This document shows, in pieces, positions 51,601 to 60,079 of a DNA stretch of 64,000 nucleotides (position 1 is the first letter of the stretch; each line of letters opens with the position of its first letter). The stretch covers positions 18,611 through 82,610 of the forward strand of contig NZ_REFA01000012.1 in the NCBI RefSeq assembly GCF_003852705.1, written 5' to 3'. This DNA comes from Amniculibacterium aquaticum. Lineage in GTDB: Bacteria > Bacteroidota > Bacteroidia > Flavobacteriales > Weeksellaceae. The notes beneath the pieces were generated by a model. The model saw only the letters and a list, made by a program, of their open reading frames with translations, was not told the DNA's origin and made no database searches. Both the position numbers and the translations under genes were made by a program.

Positions 51601-53292
51601 TTATCTTTTCTGAATATCCATTCCCATACCGTACAACAACTGTGCGTTGACAACGACGGGCAATCTTCCCGAAATTGTTGTTTCGCCCATCAAAGCTTGA
51701 GCTGTGGAAACCATAGAGTCTTCATTGTTTTCGTAGGAAACCACAACGGTCGAAACTCCGTCTATGGAAACATCCTTCAAGGCATAAGGACTTCCAAAAA
51801 CATTGAGAAGCACTTGGTTTTCTTTGCTTAATTTTTGGATGATGGATTTTGAATTTTCTGAAATTTTATACGGCTTGTATGCCGTAGAATTGTCTTTGTG
51901 TAAACCAATGATGACTTTAGATCCCGTAGGAATGCTCGATATTTCAGTAGGTTTTTTAATAAATATTTTTGATGATAGGATCATTTGATTGTAAAACGCA
52001 TCGTAGGGAGCTTCTTCTAACGGAACAAAGTAATAGGTTTCTTTACAGGTGAGAGGTAACATTTTCTTGCTGTCTTTCAGCACCGTAATGGCGTGGGAAT
52101 AGACATTTCTCACATTTTTTTTATGACTATCGTTGTTCAGATCTTCATTTACATTGTTGGGATCTACAGGTTTATACGCATCTAAACCCAGATAATATTT
52201 GGTCAATAGTATTTTCTTCACGCTCTCTTCCACTCTTTTTTGGGAAATACGACCCTGGTCTATTGCTTGTTGAATCAGTTTTTTCCCCACGGCAACATCT
52301 TGTGAAAAAAGCATGATGTCGTTACCCGCCTCAAAAGCCAAGGCATCCAATTCGCCTGCTTTATATTTATTGGCAACAGCACCCATGTTCAGAGCATCGG
52401 TAATGATTAAGCCTTTATAACCTAACTTTTCTTTCAACAAACCGGTTACAATATTTTTAGAAACCGACGCCGGTATTCCTTTTCTTTTTTCCAGAGCCGG
52501 AACAAAAAGATGGGCGACCATAACCCCACCAATTCCTTTATCCATCAAGGCTTTGAAGGGTGCAATTTCGACTGAGTTTAATCGTTCCAAATTATGAGAT
52601 ACCACAGGCAAATCCAAATGCGAATCCTTATCGGTATCGCCATGTCCAGGAAAATGTTTGATGGCTGCCAATATTTTAGAGTCCTGCAATCCGTAGGAAT
52701 AGGCCAAACCACTTTCCACCACATTATTGACATCCGAGCCAAAACTTCTGTTCCCGATGATCGGATTGTTGGGATTGGTATTGACATCGACCACGGGAGC
52801 AAAATCCCAATTGATGCCCATTCTTTTGCAATCTTCAGCAATTTTTTGAGCCATTTCGTAGATTACTTTTTTATCTTGTACAGCACCCAATGTGATGGCC
52901 CATGGAAATTTATGAGCCTTGGCTATTCTTTGAAAAACACCCCATTCGGCATCCATTCCGATCATCAGTGGCACTTTGGATTTGGCCTGGAACTCATTGA
53001 CCAAATTAATTTCTCTAGCAGCATCATCTTGCATCAAAATTAGACCTCCAATTTTATCATTTTCTACAATTTTTCTAACATTATTGATAAAATCTTCGCC
53101 TTTATTGGTGTAGAGAGCAACTATAAAAAGTTGCCCTAATTTTTCATCTTGAGAAAGCGAATTGTATGTTTTGTTGACCCAGGCATGTGCTTTTTCCACA
53201 TCAGATTTACCCATATTTCTAGGGATAAATTGAGACTTTAAACTTTGTGTTGCTATGAAGATTGAAAAAAATAAAACGATTTTGTTTTTCAT
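51601..53292 (-). CDS. GH3 beta-N-acetylhexosaminidase-like glycosidase
   Basis: 563-aa GH3 enzyme with a signal peptide (ATQSLKSQFIP). KHFPGHGDTDKDSHLDLP carries the His-Asp dyad of NagZ-type hexosaminidases, and the nucleophile Asp lies in GLIITDALNMGAVA. The C-terminal 190 residues form the second GH3 domain. It probably removes GlcNAc during peptidoglycan recycling or glycan degradation. First gene of the operon GH3-bshA-DUF2851-PspC-GNAT. Confidence 0.9.
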   Translation of the reverse strand: MKNKIVLFFSIFIATQSLKSQFIPRNMGKSDVEKAHAWVNKTYNSLSQDEKLGQLFIVALYTNKGEDFINNVRKIVENDKIGGLILMQDDAAREINLVNEFQAKSKVPLMIGMDAEWGVFQRIAKAHKFPWAITLGAVQDKKVIYEMAQKIAEDCKRMGINWDFAPVVDVNTNPNNPIIGNRSFGSDVNNVVESGLAYSYGLQDSKILAAIKHFPGHGDTDKDSHLDLPVVSHNLERLNSVEIAPFKALMDKGIGGVMVAHLFVPALEKRKGIPASVSKNIVTGLLKEKLGYKGLIITDALNMGAVANKYKAGELDALAFEAGNDIMLFSQDVAVGKKLIQQAIDQGRISQKRVEESVKKILLTKYYLGLDAYKPVDPNNVNEDLNNDSHKKNVRNVYSHAITVLKDSKKMLPLTCKETYYFVPLEEAPYDAFYNQMILSSKIFIKKPTEISSIPTGSKVIIGLHKDNSTAYKPYKISENSKSIIQKLSKENQVLLNVFGSPYALKDVSIDGVSTVVVSYENNEDSMVSTAQALMGETTISGRLPVVVNAQLLYGMGMDIQKR

Positions 53293-53421
53293 ATTTTTAG
53301 TAGGAAATTGTAATGATTTACAAAAATAGTATTAATTTTTCAGTCTAAAATTTTCGCATGCATAAACTTTTGGTATGTGATTTGAAATAAGTAAAATATT
53401 AAATTTAAAAAATCAATTATT

Positions 53422-53925
53422 ATGAAAAAATATCTTTTCCTTTCCGCCTTTACAGCTCTTTCCCTAACCACATTGGTAAGTTGCGAAAGAACTACAGATT
53501 ACATCCAACAGCAAGACAACGATACCTATTCGGTAATGAAAGATGTCACCGGAACGCTAAATGCTGGGAACAATTACACCATCAATCAAAACATTTCCAT
53601 TCTGAATACCGATGTGGTTTTGGTGTATAGAAACATCAACTCCAACACTGCAGGAGGGAAAGTTTGGCAACTCATTCCTAAAACTTCGTACTTATCCGGA
53701 GGTAGAGAGTTAGATTATAACTTCTTGTTTAACACACAAAATGTAGAAATTTTCACCGAAGCCAACTTTGACCAAAGTACGATGACGACTACCGAAAGCA
53801 ATGCATATCTTAACAATCAAACTTTCAGAATTGTTTTGGTACCGGCATCGGGAAAAAATGCCAATGTTGATTTTAACGATTATCAAGCTGTCGTAAAGTA
53901 TTTCAATTTGAAAGAACCTAAATAA
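53422..53925 (+). CDS. unknown lipoprotein (167 aa)
   Basis: Signal peptide with lipobox TLVSC near residue 20, then a compact beta-rich body. No family recognised. Ser/Asn/Thr content and SNTAGGKVWQLIPKTSYLSG suggest a periplasmic or surface beta-sandwich. Stand-alone with a strong terminator. Confidence 0.72.
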   Translation: MKKYLFLSAFTALSLTTLVSCERTTDYIQQQDNDTYSVMKDVTGTLNAGNNYTINQNISILNTDVVLVYRNINSNTAGGKVWQLIPKTSYLSGGRELDYNFLFNTQNVEIFTEANFDQSTMTTTESNAYLNNQTFRIVLVPASGKNANVDFNDYQAVVKYFNLKEPK

Positions 53926-53951
53926 CTTCAATAAGTTAAGAGCCTATTTAA

Positions 53952-53990
53952 AAAAATCCAACCTTTTGCAATGCATGGGTTGGATTTTTG
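53952..53990 (+). terminator. terminator of the 167-aa lipoprotein gene
   Basis: 12-bp perfect stem (53952-53963 with 53978-53989), 14-nt loop and T run. Confidence 0.85.
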
Positions 53991-54010
53991 TTTTCAATTG
54001 TGATGTGCTT

Positions 54011-54448
54011 TTAAGTATTCATTTCCATTCTCATCGTATCATAAGAGATCACCAAACTTTCAGTAGCCAGCTGACAGTTATTGGCGATCAATACCGGTCC
54101 GATGTATTGAGACGGAAAAGCATTGTACAACATCCAAAATAAAATTGGAACAAACTCATGATTCAACAAAGAAATTTTAATATCTCGGCGTTCAACCTCT
54201 CCAAATTGGTTGGTGTTGATCCATTCAAAAAACTCATTATTCCCTTGTGTGATGTATCTTGTGAGCGTGACATCCGAGTATTTTGTCAGTCCCGGCATTT
54301 TGATTTCGTTATTCAGTTTAGAATCTGAATTTCTCACCAACTCTACACAAACGGAAAGATTTAACCCATTAACTTCAAAGATTTCCGATGCTTCACCACC
54401 CCATTCTACAGAGAAATGATAGCGATTAATATTTCTTATTCTGGACAT
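54011..54448 (-). CDS. orphan tail-tube-like protein (T4 gp19 / eCIS tube family)
   Basis: 145-aa protein matching the tail-tube/gp19 family of contractile injection systems: YHFSVEWGG, FEVNGLNLSV, PGLTKYSDVTLTRYITQ, WINTNQFGEVERRDIKISLL and ESLVISYD in the family's order. This family forms the inner tube in phage tails and extracellular contractile injection systems. No sheath, spike, baseplate or AAA gene is near it. The neighbours are ordinary envelope genes. An inverted repeat lies just upstream (54459-54480). It may be a solitary effector-tube homologue or a relic. Confidence 0.88.
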   Translation of the reverse strand: MSRIRNINRYHFSVEWGGEASEIFEVNGLNLSVCVELVRNSDSKLNNEIKMPGLTKYSDVTLTRYITQGNNEFFEWINTNQFGEVERRDIKISLLNHEFVPILFWMLYNAFPSQYIGPVLIANNCQLATESLVISYDTMRMEMNT

Positions 54449-54458
54449 GGCATTTTGG

Positions 54459-54480
54459 TTTTACAAATTACTTTGTAAAA
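54459..54480. repeat. perfect inverted repeat before the orphan tail-tube gene
   Basis: TTTTACAAA (54459-54467), 4-bp spacer, TTTGTAAAA (54472-54480), 10 bp upstream of the ATG (54448). Could be an operator or leader hairpin. Confidence 0.8.
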
Positions 54481-54550
54481 GTACTCATAAAAACACCACA
54501 ACAACTAACAACCAGACATTTACAGGAAAAACACGGTGCTTTTTGATTTC

Positions 54551-54586
54551 AAAAAAATGGCCGTCCAACACTTGTTGAACGACCAT
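54551..54586 (-). terminator. terminator of the Tyr/Gly-rich protein gene
   Basis: 13-bp stem with two G-T pairs on the minus strand (54557-54569 with 54574-54586), 4-nt loop and seven T. Confidence 0.85.
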
Positions 54587-54625
54587 GGAAAAAATGAAAA
54601 GTTTGAAAGTATTATTTTCTACGAA

Positions 54626-55801
54626 TTATCTAAATCCGCCTCTTTTTCCAGATTCTGAAGCAGAACCTTGAGATTGGTTTCTGCTTTCACTACGGAAACT
54701 TCCACCACTGTTACTTCCTCTAAAACCGGAGTCACGATTTCCATTACCAAAATTAGTATTGGTCTGTTCTATTCGTTGCGGTTTTTCAATTCTACCTTCG
54801 TTTCTAAAACCACTGTTGCTTCTTTCCATTTTGGGTACTGAAGAATTGTCTCTATCGCCACCTCTAAAACCGGAATTTCCAGATTCCCTCACCGGTTTGT
54901 TTTGATTTTGAGAAGAAAAACCTTCGTTTCTAAATCCTCCAGATGGATTTTTGGATGAGTTGGATTGATCTCTAAATCCTCTATCCGAATTGCCCGCGTT
55001 ATTTTGGAAACCTGTATTTTCTCTAAATCCTGATTTGTTATCGTTAGAAATTGCCCAAATGTTATTTCTCAAACTTGAATTTTGAGATTTAAAACTTCCA
55101 CTATTGTTATTTCCATTTCCATTTCTAAAACCCGAGTATTTAGGATTATCGACAAAGAAACGATCTCTACCCACATAATAGTTGCTTACTTTTACATGCT
55201 TATACTTCGGTACGCAATGGTAGTGTCTGCTATAATATGTTCGGTTATAATTTTGGAAATACACAATTGGGTTCATTCTTCTGTAATAACGATCTTGGAA
55301 TATAACATAAATTCTAGGCCCTAAAATTCGCTCCAACATATAGAATCGGTCGTAGTACCAACGATTAGGATTGGCTCCATAATAAGAATACCAAGAGTTG
55401 TAATTTCCAAACCTGTTGTTAACGATCATTATTTGTTGGATCTGAACCGGATTTAAGTTAAATTCAATAAAGAAATTATTCCAATTGATGCTAACAATAC
55501 TCCTTCTATAATCGTTGTAAAAACCTTGATAATAACCTGAAGGATAGTAATCCGTAGGATAATTGTAATAATAATCTTTAGGAAAATTACCGTAGGCATA
55601 GTCATAAAAATTATCATCATAATAATCGTAATCACCGTATTGATCGCCATACTGACCACCGTATTGGTTGCCGTAATATCCACCTCCCGAATTGTATTCT
55701 GGATATTGGTTTGGTGGAGGCATATTGTTGTTACTTGGGTAATACTGAGCCACCGAAGAGGTTGCCAAGCCCAATGCTGCTGCTAATAATATTGCTTTCA
55801 T
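54626..55801 (-). CDS. secreted Tyr/Gly/Asn-rich protein with GFR repeats
   Basis: 391-aa protein with a signal peptide (GLATSSVAQYY). Residues 20-95 are Tyr-, Asp- and Gly-rich (YGGQYGDQYGDYDYYDD). A globular middle (about 97-220) has helices (VQIQQIMIVNNRFG and the FYMLERILGPRIYVIF segment). The last 160 residues are Gly/Ser/Asn/Arg-rich with about eight GFR motifs (SGFRNGNG, SGFRGG, SGFRNEG and others). Low complexity suggests a disordered matrix-like or surface role. No family recognised. Confidence 0.78.
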   Translation of the reverse strand: MKAILLAAALGLATSSVAQYYPSNNNMPPPNQYPEYNSGGGYYGNQYGGQYGDQYGDYDYYDDNFYDYAYGNFPKDYYYNYPTDYYPSGYYQGFYNDYRRSIVSINWNNFFIEFNLNPVQIQQIMIVNNRFGNYNSWYSYYGANPNRWYYDRFYMLERILGPRIYVIFQDRYYRRMNPIVYFQNYNRTYYSRHYHCVPKYKHVKVSNYYVGRDRFFVDNPKYSGFRNGNGNNNSGSFKSQNSSLRNNIWAISNDNKSGFRENTGFQNNAGNSDRGFRDQSNSSKNPSGGFRNEGFSSQNQNKPVRESGNSGFRGGDRDNSSVPKMERSNSGFRNEGRIEKPQRIEQTNTNFGNGNRDSGFRGSNSGGSFRSESRNQSQGSASESGKRGGFR

Positions 55802-55996
55802 TGTATTTCAATTTAAGTTTGTTGACAACGATAATAAAAAAAGTATGCCACAATCTTAAAACAAATTGCAAATGATTGAAAAAAGTAAAATTTTAACATT
55901 TCCATGAAAAACAAAACACACACGCATACTGATTAACAAAGAGTTACAAATAACAAACTAAATGAGATAAGATTTTATAAAGCCGTATAAAAAACT

Positions 55997-56004
55997 TAAA
56001 TTTG
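55997..56004 (+). promoter_or_regulatory. -7 box of the transketolase operon
   Basis: TAAATTTG, 21 nt before the ATG at 56026; no TTG at standard distance. Confidence 0.5.
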
Positions 56005-56025
56005 CAAAAAATAAATCTTAATAAA

Positions 56026-56877
56026 ATGAGTAAAAGTATTGTTGAATTAAAATCTCTTGCTACACAAGTAAGAAGAGATATTTTAAGAATGGTAGCGGCT
56101 GTTAATTCGGGGCATCCGGGCGGAAGCCTTGGTTGTGCAGAATATTTTGTTGCCTTGTATGGTAATATTATGGACTACAAACTTCCTTTTACCATGGAAG
56201 GTAAAAATGAAGACCTTTTCTTCTTGTCCAACGGTCATATTTCACCAGTTTTTTATTCGACATTAGCAAGAAATAATTTCTTCCCGGTAGAAGAATTAAA
56301 CACTTTCAGAAAATTAGATTCCAGACTTCAAGGTCACCCAACCACTCACGAGGGACTACCGGGTATCCGTGTAGCTTCTGGCTCTCTTGGACAAGGAATG
56401 TCTGTAGCCATAGGTGCTGCTCTAGCAAAAAAAATGGATGGAGACAAGAATCTCGTTTTCACCCTTCATGGTGATGGAGAGTTACAAGAAGGGCAGATTT
56501 GGGAAGCCCTAATGTTTGCTGCTCACAACAAAGTGGACAATTTAATTTCTACCATTGACTACAACAACCGTCAGATCGATGGTGATGTAGATGATGTCCT
56601 TTCATTGGGAGATCTAAGAGCCAAACTAGAAGCCTTTGGATGGTTGGTATTGGAAGAGAAAAACGGCAACGATATGGAAGCGGTAATTTCTGTTTTGAAT
56701 AGCGCAAAAGAAAAATCAGGAAACGAAAAACCCATCGCCATCATCCTTCATACAGAAATGGGTAACGGTGTCGATTTCATGATGGGGACCCATGCTTGGC
56801 ACGGAAAAGCTCCAAATGCTGAACAACTAGAAAATGCTCTTGGTCAATTGCAATTGGACGAAGTAGCCGATTATTAA
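56026..56877 (+). CDS. transketolase, N-terminal (TPP) subunit
   Basis: 283-aa first half of a split transketolase, carrying the thiamine pyrophosphate motif GDGELQEGQIWEA ending in DYNNRQID and the substrate His in NSGHPGGSLG. Together with the next gene it would make a two-subunit enzyme exchanging two-carbon units in the pentose phosphate pathway. Start at 56026 rather than the TTG at 56002, which lies in the promoter. Confidence 0.93.
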   Translation: MSKSIVELKSLATQVRRDILRMVAAVNSGHPGGSLGCAEYFVALYGNIMDYKLPFTMEGKNEDLFFLSNGHISPVFYSTLARNNFFPVEELNTFRKLDSRLQGHPTTHEGLPGIRVASGSLGQGMSVAIGAALAKKMDGDKNLVFTLHGDGELQEGQIWEALMFAAHNKVDNLISTIDYNNRQIDGDVDDVLSLGDLRAKLEAFGWLVLEEKNGNDMEAVISVLNSAKEKSGNEKPIAIILHTEMGNGVDFMMGTHAWHGKAPNAEQLENALGQLQLDEVADY

Positions 56878-56903
56878 TTCATCAAAAAAAAGAAAAGATA
56901 AAA

Positions 56904-57848
56904 ATGAAATATACATACACAGAAAAAAAAGATACACGAAGCGGTTTCGGAGCTGGATTGGCTGAATTGGCTGATAAAAACCCGAATGTTGTAGCCCTTT
57001 GTGCCGACCTAATTGGATCGCTAAAAATGGAGAAATTCATTGAAAAAGCACCAGAACGCTTCATACAAACCGGTATTGCTGAAGCCAACATGATTGGTAT
57101 GGCAGCCGGATTGGCAACAGCCGGGAAAATACCATTCACTGGGACTTTTGCTAATTTTTCTACCTGTAGAGTTTACGACCAAATCCGTCAATCGGTAGCG
57201 TATTCCGGAAAAAATGTGAAAATATGTGCTTCCCATGCTGGGTTAACCCTTGGTGAAGACGGTGCAACTCACCAAACATTGGAAGATATTGGATTGATGA
57301 AAATGTTACCTGGAATGGTCGTTATCAACCCGTGTGATTACAACCAAACCAAAGCGGCAACCATTGCCATTGCTGATTATGAAGGACCGGTATATTTAAG
57401 ATTCGGAAGACCGACGGTACCCGTTTTCATTCCGGAAGATATGCCTTTCGAAATTGGTAAAGGAATTCTTTTGCAAGAAGGGAGCGATGTTACCATTGTT
57501 GCAACAGGACATTTGGTTTGGGAATCCCTATTGGCAGCTGAAGAGTTGGAAAAAGAGGGCATTTCTTGTGAAGTAATCAACATCCACACCATCAAGCCTT
57601 TGGACGAAGAGATCATCCTGAAATCGGTTGAAAAAACAGGAAAAATTGTAACCGCTGAAGAGCACAACTATCTTGGTGGACTTGGAGAATCTGTTGCAGG
57701 AATGTTGGCAAGAAAAAGACCAACCAGACAAGAGTTTGTTGCCGTAAACGACACTTTTGGAGAAAGTGCAACACCTGCTGAATTGATGAAAAAATACAAA
57801 ATCGATTCTACAGCGGTTATTGAAGCAGTGAAAAAAGTTTTGGCATAA
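56904..57848 (+). CDS. transketolase, C-terminal subunit
   Basis: 314-aa second half: pyrimidine-binding domain (TGIAEANMIGMAAGLA with the catalytic Glu; FSTCRVYDQIRQSVAYSG) and C-terminal domain. Same operon as the N-terminal subunit, 26 bp apart. Confidence 0.93.
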   Translation: MKYTYTEKKDTRSGFGAGLAELADKNPNVVALCADLIGSLKMEKFIEKAPERFIQTGIAEANMIGMAAGLATAGKIPFTGTFANFSTCRVYDQIRQSVAYSGKNVKICASHAGLTLGEDGATHQTLEDIGLMKMLPGMVVINPCDYNQTKAATIAIADYEGPVYLRFGRPTVPVFIPEDMPFEIGKGILLQEGSDVTIVATGHLVWESLLAAEELEKEGISCEVINIHTIKPLDEEIILKSVEKTGKIVTAEEHNYLGGLGESVAGMLARKRPTRQEFVAVNDTFGESATPAELMKKYKIDSTAVIEAVKKVLA

Positions 57849-57871
57849 TTCCAACTTTTTAAACGATAAAT

Positions 57872-57905
57872 AAAATCCTTCAAAATTTATTTTTGAAGGA
57901 TTTTT
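57872..57905 (+). terminator. terminator of the transketolase operon
   Basis: 14-bp perfect stem (57872-57885 with 57891-57904), 5-nt loop, then T run. Confidence 0.9.
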
Positions 57906-57963
57906 GTTTTATGAAAACCAACACTTGGACCGGCTTGAATAGAGCTTTCCTGTTTGAATTTCA

Positions 57964-58623
57964 TTACTTTTTTTTCAGAAAATCTTGATAGATTTCATGT
58001 CCGCTTCGAATGGAGTTGACAGCCCAACGAATTTTAAGTTGCATGCGTTTTTCCTCGCTCAATCGGTGTTCGACACCGGATTTTATAAGTTTCTGTTTTA
58101 GATCGTACATGCAAATTGCTGCAGCTACAGAAACATTATAACTTTGTGTAAATCCGTACATGGGAATGGCCAAAGTCTCGTCGCAGAACTCTAAAAAATC
58201 GTCCGTAACACCGTGCCATTCGGTGCCAAATACCAAAGCTACAGGTTCATGAATTTGGAAGTCCGGAAGTGAAGTCGCATTATTTTCTGGAGAAACGGCA
58301 ACTATTTTATAGCCTTGATTTTTAATTTCTTGGAGGGATTCCAGTTGATGAGGTCGTTTTTCGACTTCTACCCAAGTATCTGCTCCTTTGGTTACCGCCA
58401 AGTTGGGATCGAAGACATTCTTGCTTTCTAAGGCTATAATTTTATGAAAGGCAGATGCTTCTGCACTTCTAACGATGGCAGCCGCATTACGAAATTGATA
58501 GACATCTTCCATGATGGGGAGAACAAAATCTGAACTTTCGTATGATTTTCGTTCAATTTTTTCCAATCTTTCCGGGGTTAAAAAGCCTTTTAGGTATTCG
58601 AAATGTTCGTTAAAATCTGTCAT
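57964..58623 (-). CDS. TrmH/SpoU-family RNA 2'-O-methyltransferase
   Basis: 219-aa SPOUT methylase with the family motifs FRNAAAIVRSAEASAFH, LVFGTEWHGVTDDFLEFCD and IPMYGFTQSYNVSVAAAI. TrmH-type enzymes make Gm18 in tRNA; other targets (RlmB, TrmL) share the fold, so the RNA is not certain. A TAACTTTG -7 box ends 4 nt before the ATG. Confidence 0.88.
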   Translation of the reverse strand: MTDFNEHFEYLKGFLTPERLEKIERKSYESSDFVLPIMEDVYQFRNAAAIVRSAEASAFHKIIALESKNVFDPNLAVTKGADTWVEVEKRPHQLESLQEIKNQGYKIVAVSPENNATSLPDFQIHEPVALVFGTEWHGVTDDFLEFCDETLAIPMYGFTQSYNVSVAAAICMYDLKQKLIKSGVEHRLSEEKRMQLKIRWAVNSIRSGHEIYQDFLKKK

Positions 58624-58627
58624 GTTG

Positions 58628-58635
58628 CAAAGTTA
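58628..58635 (-). promoter_or_regulatory. -7 box of the TrmH-like gene
   Basis: TAACTTTG on the minus strand, ending 4 nt before the ATG at 58623; implies a leaderless or almost leaderless mRNA. Confidence 0.5.
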
Positions 58636-58720
58636 AAATTTTATTTTTTAGAAATAAATCCTTGAAGAACTAAAGATAACTTTGTGTATTGTACCCAAAA
58701 AAAATCTATGCTCTCTACCC

Positions 58721-58824
58721 TGCACCCCGACTTGAGTGGAGCTCTTTTTATTTTTTTGATTGAAGCGGAATGTAGATCAATCAAAAAAATAAAAAAGCGG
58801 GAACGGAAGGCGGAAAAGGTGCCC
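58721..58824 (+). repeat. interspersed repeat, copy 3
   Basis: 104-bp copy with ends identical to copy 2. Its centre is palindromic: TTTTTTTGATTGA against TCAATCAAAAAAAT, a long hairpin. It lies between the TrmH-like and asparaginase genes, upstream of both. Confidence 0.95.
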
Positions 58825-58855
58825 AAAAAATTATAATTAATTGTAAATTTAGGCC

Positions 58856-59881
58856 ATGAAAAGAAAAGTTTTGATGATCTATACCGGTGGGACGATTGGT
58901 ATGGAAAAAGATCATAATAGTGGCAGTTTGAGAGCGTTTGATTTCAATCATATATTCGATAAAATCTCTGAGATGAATCTTTTGGAATGCGAGGTTTCTG
59001 TGCATGCTTTTGAGCATCCTTTGGACTCGTCGGATATGGGTCCTGAGGAATGGAAGATCATTGCAGGTGTTATAGAAAGTAACTATCACGATTTTGACGG
59101 CTTCCTGATCTTACACGGAACGGATACGATGTCTTACACCGCTTCGGCATTGAGTTTTATGCTGAAAGGGCTAAAGAAACCTGTGGTATTGACGGGCTCC
59201 CAACTTCCGATTGGAGATTTGAGAACCGATGCCAAAGAAAATTTATTGACCAGTCTTTATTATGCGAGTTTGTATGAAAATAACGAAGCTCTGATACAAG
59301 AGGTGGTGGTGTATTTTGAATATAAATTGTTGCGTGGAAACAGAACATTGAAATATTCTGCGGAGTATTTTGACGCGTACAGAAGTCCGAACTATCCCAT
59401 TTTGGGTGAATCCGGTGTGCATCTGAACATACGAAAAGAGGTACTTTTAAGGAATGAAGTAACCGAGTTCAGCATCGATTTGCATTTGTGCAAGGACATT
59501 GTATTTTGGAGGATATTTCCAGGGATGAGCTTTGAATCCTTGCTCCATCTACCCAAGACCAAAGTGATTATCTTACAGGTTTTTGGATCGGGAACCATTT
59601 TTAACAGTCCTGAAACGGAGAGAATTTTGTTGGAAATAAGAGAGCGAGATACAGAAATCATTGTGTTGAGCCAATGCATTTCTGGTGGTATTAGCATTGG
59701 TAAATACGAGAACAGTAATGTTTTCCAAAAAATTGGGGCAATCAGTGGTAAAGATCTTACGGCCGAAAGTGCGATTACCAAAGCGATGCACCTGATGGGG
59801 AACAAAAACTACAGCAGTAGCTTTGCTGAAAATTTTTCGAAAAATTTACAAGGAGAACTGAATGAAAACTTTGGTGATTAA
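58856..59881 (+). CDS. ansA: type I L-asparaginase
   Basis: 341-aa cytoplasmic asparaginase. TGGTIGMEKD supplies the nucleophilic Thr13, HGTDTMSYTASALSF the second Thr-Asp pair, and LTGSQLPIGDLRTDAKEN the Lys. It hydrolyses asparagine to aspartate and ammonia. No signal peptide, matching type I. Its last codons overlap the -33 element of the tRNA-Ser promoter. Confidence 0.93.
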   Translation: MKRKVLMIYTGGTIGMEKDHNSGSLRAFDFNHIFDKISEMNLLECEVSVHAFEHPLDSSDMGPEEWKIIAGVIESNYHDFDGFLILHGTDTMSYTASALSFMLKGLKKPVVLTGSQLPIGDLRTDAKENLLTSLYYASLYENNEALIQEVVVYFEYKLLRGNRTLKYSAEYFDAYRSPNYPILGESGVHLNIRKEVLLRNEVTEFSIDLHLCKDIVFWRIFPGMSFESLLHLPKTKVIILQVFGSGTIFNSPETERILLEIRERDTEIIVLSQCISGGISIGKYENSNVFQKIGAISGKDLTAESAITKAMHLMGNKNYSSSFAENFSKNLQGELNENFGD

Positions 59882-59900
59882 ATAATTATTTGTACTTTTG
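59871..59900 (+). promoter_or_regulatory. tRNA-Ser promoter
   Basis: TTG (59871-59873), 19 bp, TACTTTTG (59893-59900), 14 nt upstream of the mature tRNA 5' end. The -33 TTG is inside the ansA 3' end. Confidence 0.65.
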
Positions 59901-59914
59901 CATCACCAAAAAAA

Positions 59915-60001
59915 AGAAAGGTGTCCGAGTGGTTGAAGGAGCTACCCTGGAAAGGTAGTATACGGGTAACTGTATCGAGGGTTCGAATCCCTTCCTTTCT
60001 G
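59915..60001 (+). tRNA. tRNA-Ser(GGA)
   Basis: 87-nt serine tRNA with a 7-bp acceptor stem (AGAAAGG 59915-59921 with CCTTTCT 59994-60000) and discriminator G. The anticodon stem is CTACC/GGTAG and the loop CTGGAAA gives anticodon GGA (59949-59951). A long variable arm and the T arm GAGGGTTCGAATCCC are present. CCA is not encoded. The 3' end is the likely integration site of the element that follows. Confidence 0.97.
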
Positions 60002-60011
60002 CAATATACAG

Positions 60012-60049
60012 AGCGTAATTAACTATTAATCAGTTATTTACGCTTTTTT
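60012..60049 (+). terminator. terminator of tRNA-Ser
   Basis: 13-bp stem with one mismatch (60012-60024 with 60032-60044), 7-nt loop, then six T (60044-60049). Confidence 0.78.
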
Positions 60050-60057
60050 GTTTTGTA

Positions 60058-60079
60058 GAATTGTACAAGAATTGTACAA
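60058..60079 (+). repeat. tandem GAATTGTACAA repeats near the tRNA end
   Basis: Two perfect 11-bp copies (60058-60068 and 60069-60079), each containing the palindrome TTGTACAA; a third TTGTACAA lies at 60180-60187. They may be recombinase arm or core sites. Confidence 0.7.

Noticed and set aside
56026..57848. split transketolase as a frameshifted gene
   Set aside because: Two separate ORFs with their own starts and a 26-bp gap are a known natural arrangement of N- and C-terminal subunits.
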